Shown here in pieces: positions 1 through 6,751 of a DNA stretch of 7,929 nucleotides. Made by a program: the position numbers and the translations under genes. Positions within the stretch are counted from its first letter, which is position 1. The number at the start of each line of letters is the position of its first letter. Under the pieces are notes generated by a model, which did no database searches, had not been told where the DNA came from, and was given only the letters and a program-made list of their open reading frames with translations. The DNA comes from Phycisphaerae bacterium (lineage in GTDB: Bacteria; Planctomycetota; Phycisphaerae; JAAYCJ01): positions 1-7,929 of the forward strand of contig WFQY01000178.1 of the NCBI GenBank assembly GCA_015486815.1, written 5' to 3'.

Positions 1-4
1 GTAT

Positions 5-1045
5 ATGACAGTAACTATGCAACAAATTGCTGAACGTGCAGGATTGTCGCTTCCGACCGTCAGCCAAATATTGTCAAACAAGGGAAAAGCTTACAGTCCG
101 CAAACTCGCCAAAAAGTATTGCGCATAGCAAAAGAGCTGGATTATCGCCCTAATGCCTACGCAAGAAGCGTTGTAACAAAACGATTCGACGCTGTCTCGT
201 TACTTTTGAGTTCGGAAGAACACAGAAGCTATCTGCCAAACAGCAGACTTGACGGTATCGTAGATACCATAGAAGAGCATAACTATCATCTTTCCATTAT
301 GAAACTGCCCGATGAAAAACTATGTAATGAGGGTTTTCTGCCCAAAGCATTGCGTGAGTGGCTCTCGGACGGACTTCTGGTAAATTATAATGCTTATATC
401 CCCGAAAAATTAATCACATTAATCCAAAACTACAGTATTCCCACCGTTTGGCTCGATACCAAACGCAATTCGGACTGTGTTTATTCGAATGACAGAGAAG
501 CTTCCGAACAAGCGGGAAAATATCTGTTAGCTCTCGGCCATAGGCGAATAGGATATGCACATTATTCTATTCCGCGAGCCCGCTTCGAAAATCCCGTTCA
601 TTATTCCGAAACAGATCGAGCGATGGGAGCAAAAGAGATATTTTCACGCGAGGGAATAGACCTGCAAATATACATTGGTGAGGAAAACATACCGCGTTCG
701 GAGCGGATTGAATACAGTAAACGCTGGCTTAGAAAACCGAACAGACCGACAGTTGTCATAACATACGCCAGTACTACCGCAATACCTATAATCATAGCAG
801 CTATACAACTGGGTTTAAGAATTCCACAGGATTTATCGGTAATTACCTTCGCTGAAGACCACCTTGCAAATGAAGGCGGAATAGAAATAACTTCGCTTGT
901 TATTTCCGAATACGAAACAGGAACAAAAGTAGCGGATATGATATTAAAAAAAATCGAATCACCCGATAAAACATTTGCTCCTATACAAATTGCACGAACT
1001 CTTGAGATAGGTCAAACTACAAGTAACACCTATGTATCTAAATAG
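5..1045 (+). CDS. LacI-family transcriptional regulator
   Basis: A DNA-binding repressor or activator of the LacI/GalR family, probably controlling the genes that follow. The 346 residues match the usual family length. Residues 5-24 form the helix-turn-helix (IAERAGLSLPTVSQILS), and residues 48-60 form the hinge helix (YRPNAYARSV). The periplasmic-binding-protein-like effector domain runs from about residue 62 to 340. Its landmarks are LGHRRIGYA at 177-185, R205-x-x-G208, and the segment PQDLSVITF at 274-282. The stretch after that (AEDHLANEGG) departs from the common FDD form. Such domains normally bind a sugar or a related small molecule; the ligand cannot be read here. The start at base 5 gives the typical MTVTM leader. 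An in-frame ATG at 17 is an alternative, and any ribosome site or promoter lies outside the window. The gene ends with TAG 56 nt before the pseudopilin gene. Confidence 0.93.
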   Translation: MTVTMQQIAERAGLSLPTVSQILSNKGKAYSPQTRQKVLRIAKELDYRPNAYARSVVTKRFDAVSLLLSSEEHRSYLPNSRLDGIVDTIEEHNYHLSIMKLPDEKLCNEGFLPKALREWLSDGLLVNYNAYIPEKLITLIQNYSIPTVWLDTKRNSDCVYSNDREASEQAGKYLLALGHRRIGYAHYSIPRARFENPVHYSETDRAMGAKEIFSREGIDLQIYIGEENIPRSERIEYSKRWLRKPNRPTVVITYASTTAIPIIIAAIQLGLRIPQDLSVITFAEDHLANEGGIEITSLVISEYETGTKVADMILKKIESPDKTFAPIQIARTLEIGQTTSNTYVSK

Positions 1046-1046
1046 A

Positions 1047-1079
1047 ATTTGTCATTTATTATTTAGCATTTGTAATTTA
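1047..1079 (+). repeat. 12-bp direct repeat upstream of the pseudopilin gene
   Basis: ATTTGTCATTTA at 1047-1058 recurs as ATTTGTAATTTA at 1068-1079, with one mismatch and a 21-bp offset. That offset is two helical turns, so both copies face the same side of the DNA. The repeats overlap a candidate promoter. They could be a tandem operator, although LacI-family operators are normally inverted repeats with a central CG, which is absent here. Low-complexity AT-rich sequence could produce such a repeat by chance. Confidence 0.45.
1049..1076 (+). promoter_or_regulatory. Candidate sigma-70-type promoter
   Basis: TTGTCA (1049-1054) and TGTAAT (1071-1076) are each one base off the -35 and -10 consensus and are separated by 16 bp. 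Transcription would begin near 1083, about 20 nt before the pseudopilin start. This would let the four enzyme and pilin genes be expressed separately from the regulator. The region is AT-rich, so a chance match is quite possible. Confidence 0.35.
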
Positions 1080-1101
1080 ACATTAACTTTGGGTTTTTGT
1101 T

Positions 1102-1752
1102 ATGAAAAGTCGAAAAAACGGTTTTACATTAATCGAGCTTTTGGTTGTAGTGGCGATAATAGCTGTGCTTGTTGCAATGCTCCTGCCTGCATTATCCGCA
1201 GCGAGAGAGCAGGCAAGATCGCTTGTCTGCTCAAACCAACTTAGGCAGCTTATGCTTTCTACCAATATGTATGTCAGCGAATATAATACACTGCCGTTAG
1301 CTAATCCGTCGGTGTCGGCACATTGGTTTTTAGAGTTAGGTTATGCGGTACACGACCCTCGATTGCTCTGCCCGACCAGCTATGATATAAGCGGATGGAG
1401 TGAATCGCCATATTGGCTTGGCTCGGAATATCCTATCAATTACTTTGTTACCCATCCGTTCGCTGCCAATCCGCGAATAGGTGCGCCGATTAATCCCGAC
1501 AGACTAATAGAGCAACCATCAAAATTTGTGCTCTTTGCCGACGGCAGAAGAGATATGCCTTACCCCTGGTTCGGCTGGTCAACGTGGAAAACGGATAACA
1601 TGCCCCCCCACTATTACCGTTGGTCGTACAGACATAAAGACGATGGAATAAATCTCGCTTTTATTGATATGCACGTAGCGTATTGGAAAGAGCAAGCATC
1701 CGAGAAGGCTTTAATAGACGGCACAATTCTCTTCGATGTAAATTATCCCTAA
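1102..1752 (+). CDS. Pseudopilin with prepilin-type N-terminal cleavage/methylation motif
   Basis: A type II secretion/type IV pilus-like pseudopilin, expected to sit in the inner membrane by its N-terminal helix and project outward. Residues 1-7 are a short basic leader (MKSRKNG). The prepilin peptidase site is G7/F8, followed by FTLIELL with the conserved Glu at mature position 5 (E12). A hydrophobic helix spans about 8-31, and the segment [17 protein letters not shown] resembles planctomycete members. The C-terminal globular part contains two cysteines at 43 and 90 if counted from Met1. Near the end, [15 protein letters not shown] (177-191) is a variant of the family's RHxxGxNxxFxDGHV signature, with Met in place of the usual Gly. 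At 216 residues it is of usual size. No clear ribosome-binding site precedes the ATG. Its TAA overlaps the next ATG by one base. Many such proteins in this phylum sit beside regulators and glycosidases; their exact role is unclear. Confidence 0.9.
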   Translation: MKSRKNGFTLIELLVVVAIIAVLVAMLLPALSAAREQARSLVCSNQLRQLMLSTNMYVSEYNTLPLANPSVSAHWFLELGYAVHDPRLLCPTSYDISGWSESPYWLGSEYPINYFVTHPFAANPRIGAPINPDRLIEQPSKFVLFADGRRDMPYPWFGWSTWKTDNMPPHYYRWSYRHKDDGINLAFIDMHVAYWKEQASEKALIDGTILFDVNYP

Positions 1753-3092
1753 TGAAAAGGAAAACAATGATTGGCTATTTCTACGAGCATATGATAGTCC
1801 CTCAGCTTATGCTTATCGCAATTTTTATATTGTGTTTGTCGAATACTTATTCCATAGCAACTACCACTTACGATGGGGCTTCGCAATTTGTTCCGCTTGG
1901 CGTATATATGAGCTGGGAACGAACAGCTGCCTGCGCCAAATACTACAAAACCGACCGATGGAACGATGTCTGCAAGAGACTCGACGTAATAGCTAAGTAT
2001 AATATAGATACGCTATGGGTCGCTAATATGACGGAAGGTGATCTGCCACGCTTAATTAAAGAATGTAAAGTCCGCAATTTGAAATTGATCGCAGCGATGA
2101 ATACTGTCGAAACCAAAATTAGCTCGCAATGGACGGATAACGGAAAATATTACGATAGTGTTATTCCGAGAATAGTTAAATTAGCTAACAAAAGTAAAAC
2201 GCTTATAGGATGGGTATTAAGCGATGAACCCCGCATAGATGATTTACCCAAAATAGAAAAACTAAGATTGAAATTCTCCGAAACAGACCCAGATAGATTT
2301 TCACTGGTTGTAACGACTTGGAATGTAACTCCGTATGTTCCCGAACATACCAATCTTCCGATCGTATGCGTGGATTTATATCCGTTTTTCGGGCATAACG
2401 ATCCGAACGGCCCACACACCGAAAAGACGAGCAAAGCATTTTTCCGTAAAAATACTCAGCGGATGATAGATGCGATAGGCAGCAAAAATATAATGCCATG
2501 GATAATGAGCCAATGCTTTGTCGAAATCTGGGGACCTTGGAGGTACAACGAAAATTATCAGGTAATCGCCCTGCCCGGAGCATATCTTCACTGGCGATGC
2601 CCAACACTGGCTGAGATACGATGGCAGATATGGGAGACATTCCGAAGCGGATGCAAGGGTGCGTTTGTCTTTACCATAACCCCGCCAGCTCCGAATCCCA
2701 CGCGAGAAAAACTGCCGCCCCCTAAAAACTTTCCATACAAAAATGTTTTGATAAAAGCTCCTGTTGTTGTAGGTCCCGCTGGTTTATTGAGTCCGGATGC
2801 TTCACCTACGCTACAACTTAAAGAGCTTAGCAAAGCCTATCGAACGATAGCGAAACATAAGCAAATCATTCGCAGGTGGAAACAAATTTCCCTATCCGGA
2901 GTAACCGTATCCAAACCCGGAAAAATACAATGTTTTATCGACCCTGTAACCAAGAATAAATATGCTATTATCCTTAACGATGACTTACGTAAAGCTCACA
3001 AATTAAAACTCACATTATCAAAAAATGATACCCGCATATTCACACTCCAAGCTGGCGATGGTACAATAATAGAACTCAACAAACAGAACTAA
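1752..3092 (+). CDS. Exported TIM-barrel glycoside hydrolase-like protein
   Basis: Probably a secreted or surface hydrolase acting on carbohydrate; the family is not identified. From the ATG at 1752 it has 446 residues. A basic start (MKRK), a hydrophobic stretch at about 14-31 and a plausible signal peptidase site after SIA (A36) indicate export. The barrel begins at PLGVYMSW (48-55). LIGWVLSDEP (151-160) puts a candidate catalytic E159 at a strand end, as in clan A-type glycosidases. Later strand-like segments are VCVDLYPF (205-212), IMPWIMSQCF (247-256), with E258 following, and GAFVFTITPP (303-312). A proline-rich loop at 310-328 leads to a C-terminal beta-rich domain (about 375-446) typical of glycosidase accessory domains. 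The start at 1752 is coupled to the previous stop (TAATG). ATG 1767 has a better ribosome site (AAGGA, 5 nt upstream) and would still keep the signal sequence. Codons further upstream are open but lie inside the pseudopilin gene. The substrate is unknown. Confidence 0.75.
   Translation: MKRKTMIGYFYEHMIVPQLMLIAIFILCLSNTYSIATTTYDGASQFVPLGVYMSWERTAACAKYYKTDRWNDVCKRLDVIAKYNIDTLWVANMTEGDLPRLIKECKVRNLKLIAAMNTVETKISSQWTDNGKYYDSVIPRIVKLANKSKTLIGWVLSDEPRIDDLPKIEKLRLKFSETDPDRFSLVVTTWNVTPYVPEHTNLPIVCVDLYPFFGHNDPNGPHTEKTSKAFFRKNTQRMIDAIGSKNIMPWIMSQCFVEIWGPWRYNENYQVIALPGAYLHWRCPTLAEIRWQIWETFRSGCKGAFVFTITPPAPNPTREKLPPPKNFPYKNVLIKAPVVVGPAGLLSPDASPTLQLKELSKAYRTIAKHKQIIRRWKQISLSGVTVSKPGKIQCFIDPVTKNKYAIILNDDLRKAHKLKLTLSKNDTRIFTLQAGDGTIIELNKQN
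1757..1761 (+). promoter_or_regulatory. Shine-Dalgarno-like site favouring an alternative start at 1767
   Basis: AAGGA lies 5 nt before the ATG at 1767, which is in frame with the ATG at 1752. It is one of the better ribosome-site matches on the plus strand here. It makes 1767 a real competitor as the start of the exported hydrolase, giving 441 residues and a less basic signal peptide. Confidence 0.45.
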
Positions 3093-3096
3093 CAAT

Positions 3097-4035
3097 ATGA
3101 ACATTCCAATAACAGCTGAATTATCGTTGGATATTTCCGATACTCGCACAGGCGTTATTCGCGGAGATGGATTTTGCCTGCGAAAAGCATCAGCAATTTT
3201 CGTACAAGATCGATATTGGGTATATGCAGATATTGTTCCGTGGGATAATCCCCATTGGCCTAACACTTATGATACGTCAATAGGCCTTTTCAGTTCCGAA
3301 GATTGTAGCGATTGGAAATATCACGGTATTGTAGTAAAACACAAAAACCAAGATTTCAGATACGATTTTGGCGGTGTAACCACGCCTGACGCTATAATGT
3401 TCAGCGGAAAAATATTCTTATTTTACGCAGGTAAGGAAAATCTCGACGGGGGTGGCAAAAGGCACATTTTATGTGCTACATCGGACTCTCCAGATGGAAT
3501 ATTCATCAAACACAAAAAACCGATAGCGGAATCGCACGCTGACCATATCCACTTTGACGACCCGATAGCTATCCTCTCCGAAGATAAAAAGCGAATAGAG
3601 CTTTATTATCGTTATGCGAATCATAAAGCGGGCTTTTATGAAATTATGAAGGTTACAAGTTCCGACGGTGAAAATTGGTCAGCACCGATTACCGTCCTAA
3701 AGTCCAGCGATAAAATTCGTGCGTACGAAACAGCTCAGGGATGCAGAATAACCGTCGGAGATAAATCTTCTGTCCTTTTATGGACGTTTGACCATTTCGC
3801 CACGGGCGAATTCAAAACAGGAATAAGAATCTCTTCGGACGGAAACATTTTTTCCGAAAATGATTGTCTCTATCTCGATGATTATTGGGCTGAAAGCATT
3901 CCGCATTGCGGGCTACAAACAATATGTTTATCCAAAGACGAAAGCTCGATAGAATATCTGGGAATTGCAAAAAATATAGATAACGTCGGCCATTATGGCA
4001 TTGAAATTTATTCCGTAAGGATAATACAAAAATGA
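3097..4035 (+). CDS. Five-bladed beta-propeller glycosidase-like protein (GH43/GH32/GH130-type fold)
   Basis: Likely a carbohydrate-active enzyme of the five-bladed propeller type; the exact family is uncertain. It has 312 residues and no signal peptide (MNIPITAELSLD), so it should be cytoplasmic. Blade-edge motifs of the S-x-D-G-x-x-W kind recur at 66-76 (SSEDCSDWKYH), 127-137 (ATSDSPDGIFI), 187-197 (TSSDGENWSAP) and 245-255 (ISSDGNIFSEN). These repeats support the fold. Candidate acidic active-site residues on inner strands are D98 (TTPDA), D154/D155 (HFDDP) and E211 (AYETAQG). FLFYAG (107-112) and ELYYRYA (168-174) are typical inner-strand sequences. The gene starts 4 nt after the exported hydrolase, with no clear ribosome site, and overlaps the next gene by ATGA. 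This suggests it processes imported oligosaccharides released by the upstream enzyme. A sugar phosphorylase or a non-catalytic propeller is also possible. Confidence 0.72.
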   Translation: MNIPITAELSLDISDTRTGVIRGDGFCLRKASAIFVQDRYWVYADIVPWDNPHWPNTYDTSIGLFSSEDCSDWKYHGIVVKHKNQDFRYDFGGVTTPDAIMFSGKIFLFYAGKENLDGGGKRHILCATSDSPDGIFIKHKKPIAESHADHIHFDDPIAILSEDKKRIELYYRYANHKAGFYEIMKVTSSDGENWSAPITVLKSSDKIRAYETAQGCRITVGDKSSVLLWTFDHFATGEFKTGIRISSDGNIFSENDCLYLDDYWAESIPHCGLQTICLSKDESSIEYLGIAKNIDNVGHYGIEIYSVRIIQK

Positions 4036-4757
4036 ATGAATTAGCACACAAATATATCGTACAAATAGCTGTCGATCGTCTGCCTGATTCTTATCGCGAA
4101 AAGATATCACCTTTTATCAGCTTGTTCGAAGTTACCGCTAACTATCCTGACATTTTCGAAAATCCCGATTTGCCCGTAGCGGAAAAAGATAAAATCGACC
4201 CCGATTGGCGCAAGTACATAATTATCGATGGTAATCTATCCATCCATAAATGCCAGCCGACCGCTCCCGAGACATATTCACGATTAATCGAATTTCATAC
4301 GCACAATAGTATCGTGAATATAAGAAACAAAAATTTTGAACAAGCGATCAAATATCTCGGCTGCCTATCGCACATCGTCGGCGATATCGGTCAACCTGTC
4401 CACCAGATTGATGAATCGACCATTGCGAAATTATTTCCTCCGCCAGCAAATTTCGAACAAATCGATTTTCACAAAAAGATAGAATCATACGCAGCTAAGC
4501 CCGACATCGGAAACTATCAGCCAAAACTATTGGGCACAACTGAAAATCAGATTAAGCTCGGATTGCTAAATGAGTTAAATGAGCTTGCAAAGAAATCCGC
4601 ACCTTATGTCGGTAAAATTTTGCAAGCTATATATGAGGGTGTTGAGGACGATAAAATCAATGCAATCGCATCCGAGCCGATTCGCTTTTGTGCGGAAATA
4701 TTTTCGGATTATCTTTATTCGGTATTTACGTTAAGCTGCAATAAACCTCGTACGTAA
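4032..4757 (+). CDS. Zinc-dependent phospholipase C / S1-P1 nuclease-like protein, no signal peptide
   Basis: Probably a three-zinc phosphodiesterase of the phospholipase C / P1 nuclease fold, 241 residues and mostly helical. Visible ligands are H6, D40 (NYPD), H72 (SIHKC), H114-x3-D118-x5-H124 (LSHIVGDIGQPVH) and H147-x3-E151 (FHKKIE). These match the order and local spacing of the Bacillus cereus phospholipase C set (H14, D55, H69, H118, D122, H128, H142, E146) and the similar P1 nuclease set. Those enzymes are secreted, and their mature N-terminal Trp supplies the last ligand. Here no signal peptide exists and no alternative start fits: the in-frame upstream codons have no ATG, GTG or TTG before a TGA at 4002. 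Met1 would have to fill that role, and its spacing to H6 equals W1-H6 of P1 nuclease. Lipid, nucleotide or another phosphodiester could be the substrate. The gene overlaps the propeller gene by ATGA and ends the operon. Confidence 0.72.
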   Translation: MNELAHKYIVQIAVDRLPDSYREKISPFISLFEVTANYPDIFENPDLPVAEKDKIDPDWRKYIIIDGNLSIHKCQPTAPETYSRLIEFHTHNSIVNIRNKNFEQAIKYLGCLSHIVGDIGQPVHQIDESTIAKLFPPPANFEQIDFHKKIESYAAKPDIGNYQPKLLGTTENQIKLGLLNELNELAKKSAPYVGKILQAIYEGVEDDKINAIASEPIRFCAEIFSDYLYSVFTLSCNKPRT

Positions 4758-4809
4758 ATTCACAAACAGTCTTTAGTCCTGATAGCTTAATCGTTGATAT
4801 TGTGCATTT
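4758..4809. other. Short convergent intergenic gap without a clear terminator
   Basis: These 52 bases separate the 3' ends of the two converging operons. The only inverted repeat I can find is TGTG/CACA around a 6-nt loop at the right edge (about 4801-4814), too weak to be a convincing intrinsic terminator, and no T-tract follows a GC-rich stem. Termination may be Rho-dependent, or the transcripts may overlap. Confidence 0.5.
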
Positions 4810-6699
4810 TCACATTTGCTGCTCTACAGCCCGCATATGTGGCAGGAAAAGAGCCAACGTATATTCATCCTGAAAATCAGGGTCGAGATTAAGCTCTATT
4901 ACCTCCGGCAGATCCATTATCCGCTCAAATTCCCGCCAAACATTTTTGTCTATAAGCCCTAAAAATGCACCCGCAAGCGAACCGTTGCCTATTACCTCAT
5001 ACCGATCGATATCAACATCTGGCAACAATCCTATCGCAATTGCATTTTCGATATTTATGTATCGTGCAAATCCGCCTGCCAAAAATATCCTGTCGAACGC
5101 ATTGAAACCAACTTCCCTGCCAAGACGAGACGTGAGAATATAGACAGCGGAAAAAATCGCAGCTTTAGCCTGCAATATCGTCTCTATATCTTTTTCGTTT
5201 ATGGTAATATCTCCTGTTCGGTCTTCGGTCTCTTCGGAATATGCAATTACATATTCACAGATATTGTTTTCGCCACATCTGATACGCAAGCATAGCTGAG
5301 CTTTGTCTTTCTGTATCCTACCAGCTGAATTTATCACACCCTCACGCAATGCTTCCGCGAGAAAATCTATCAACGCGGAACCACAAATACCAACGGGCTT
5401 GCCTGAACCGATTACCTTATATTCGCAATCGCAACCGTTATTACTGAGCTTAATCCGTTCTATAGCACCGGCACTGGCTCGCATACCATTGGAAATTCGC
5501 AAACCTTCGAAAGCAGGACCAGCTGCACATGCGGTTACAAACATTTTTTGACCATCGGAAATTGCCATCTCACCATTCGTGCCAATATCTATCAACAATG
5601 ACAACCCATTATGATAATGCGCCCTGCATATCTCAAGATCACTAACTATATCTCCACCTATATAAGCACTTATCGACGGTACGACATCTATCGGAGCATC
5701 GGGAAAAATACTCAAACCAAGTTCTTTTGCGCTAAAAGGTGATACCTTTCGTGCAACGGGCTGAAATGGCACAACACCGATAGCTGACGGGTCGAGTCCC
5801 AAAAATATATGCCACATTACCGTATTACCCGAAATCACCATTCGCTTAATATTATTACACCCCACCTGATGTTTTTCGCAGAGCAAGCGCGTTAGCGGAT
5901 TGATGGTTTCCTTTATTATCAGTTTTTGTAGCTGATTTAGGCCGCTCTGCTCGGAAGCGTGCGCAATTCGAGCAGCTATATCGTCTGCCTGCTGAATCTG
6001 CTGATTATAACGCGATACCGTATCGACAATCCGACCTGATGACATATCTACAAGCGATGCTACCACCGTCGTCGTTCCGATATCGACAGCTAACCCGTTG
6101 CAACTTACTTCATCATCGCAAGGTGGATCGACAGCTATTATTCGCCAATCACCGTTAAGCCAGGCAAGAGTAATCTTTATTTTGTAATCGTTCGAACGCA
6201 AAGCTACAGGCAGAGTTTTCAACGCTGACGGTGTAATATCCGAAACTTTGATATTATGTTTTTCCCGTAAAATAGTGATAAGCTGTTCGTAGTCGCTACT
6301 CGTTTTTCCAAGCTCCGGCTCGGACAATTCGACTGTCAACTGCTGAATAGTAGGATTAAGCTGACGATGCTCACTAATGACGAAATCGGCAACTACCTTT
6401 TCACCCGTCTCGACAAGCGATCGGCGTGGAATGGATATTTTGAATGGCCCTTCGAGTATGCGTGTCTGACAGCCAAGCACTCTGCGCTTTTGTCCGCTGG
6501 CTATAACAAAGGTCTCATCGTTAAGCTGATAAGTCCCCGCCAGCAGATCGACAGCACAGCCGCCACACGTACCCTTACCGGCACAGCTCGTATTCAAAAA
6601 CAACCCCGCTGAGTTTACTAACTCCGTTATCAACATCGGACGAGCAACCTTGATTTCCTTTATCTCATCAGGTGTCTGTATCTGTCCCGCTATTTCCAT
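4810..6699 (-). CDS. Reductive activator of corrinoid proteins (2Fe-2S ferredoxin plus ASKHA/DUF4445 domain)
   Basis: An ATP-dependent activator that returns oxidised Co(II) corrinoid to the active Co(I) state in methyl-transfer enzymes (RACE/RACo type, cytoplasmic). At 629 residues it matches this class. Residues 1-90 are a plant-type [2Fe-2S] ferredoxin with C39-x5-C45-x2-C48-x28-C77. A linker and middle region run to about 200. The ASKHA ATPase domain follows: AVDIGTTTVVA (204-214, phosphate 1), VISGNTVM (288-295), LLIDIGTNGEM (368-378, phosphate 2), CAAGPAFEG (391-399), FLAGGFA (539-545) and a terminal GNGSLAGA (571-578). It lacks the C-terminal two [4Fe-4S] domain of archaeal RamA, so it resembles bacterial activators. 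The start at 6699 is set by a good ribosome site. It lies 52 nt downstream of the methyltransferase gene on the same strand, its likely partner. An internal electron donor is not visible in the window. Confidence 0.93.
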   Translation of the reverse strand: MEIAGQIQTPDEIKEIKVARPMLITELVNSAGLFLNTSCAGKGTCGGCAVDLLAGTYQLNDETFVIASGQKRRVLGCQTRILEGPFKISIPRRSLVETGEKVVADFVISEHRQLNPTIQQLTVELSEPELGKTSSDYEQLITILREKHNIKVSDITPSALKTLPVALRSNDYKIKITLAWLNGDWRIIAVDPPCDDEVSCNGLAVDIGTTTVVASLVDMSSGRIVDTVSRYNQQIQQADDIAARIAHASEQSGLNQLQKLIIKETINPLTRLLCEKHQVGCNNIKRMVISGNTVMWHIFLGLDPSAIGVVPFQPVARKVSPFSAKELGLSIFPDAPIDVVPSISAYIGGDIVSDLEICRAHYHNGLSLLIDIGTNGEMAISDGQKMFVTACAAGPAFEGLRISNGMRASAGAIERIKLSNNGCDCEYKVIGSGKPVGICGSALIDFLAEALREGVINSAGRIQKDKAQLCLRIRCGENNICEYVIAYSEETEDRTGDITINEKDIETILQAKAAIFSAVYILTSRLGREVGFNAFDRIFLAGGFARYINIENAIAIGLLPDVDIDRYEVIGNGSLAGAFLGLIDKNVWREFERIMDLPEVIELNLDPDFQDEYTLALFLPHMRAVEQQM

Positions 6700-6706
6700 C
6701 GTAATA

Positions 6707-6711
6707 CCTTT
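6707..6711 (-). promoter_or_regulatory. Ribosome-binding site of the corrinoid activator gene
   Basis: On the minus strand AAAGG stands 7 nt before the ATG at 6699. This is near-ideal spacing and fixes the activator's start. Confidence 0.7.
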
Positions 6712-6712
6712 C

Positions 6713-6730
6713 TCATATCATTTCATATCA
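6713..6730. repeat. 8-bp direct repeat in the methyltransferase-activator gap
   Basis: TCATATCA occurs at 6713-6720 and again at 6723-6730, a 10-bp period, inside the 52-nt gap between the two minus-strand genes. It could be a small protein-binding or RNA element, or simply chance in AT-rich sequence. No terminator or hairpin is evident in the gap, so read-through from the methyltransferase gene is likely. Confidence 0.35.
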
Positions 6731-6751
6731 AATGTTATCGGTAAGAATTTC

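Noticed and set aside
1032..1244. A 70-codon plus-strand frame spanning the regulator end and the pseudopilin start
   Set aside because: It overlaps the pseudopilin's diagnostic N-terminal motif in another frame and has no domain.
1683..1751. Upstream extension of the exported hydrolase to an ATG at 1683
   Set aside because: It would add 23 charged residues before the signal peptide and overlap the pseudopilin gene by 70 bases. Starts at 1752 or 1767 give a normal signal peptide.
2203..2640. A 145-codon open frame on the minus strand inside the exported hydrolase gene
   Set aside because: It lies wholly opposite a well-supported gene, its translation shows no recognisable domain, and it is rich in residues expected from antisense reading.
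4801..4814. Possible hairpin TGTG-CATTTT-CACA at the convergent junction
   Set aside because: A four-base AT/GC-mixed stem without a T-tract is too weak to call a terminator.
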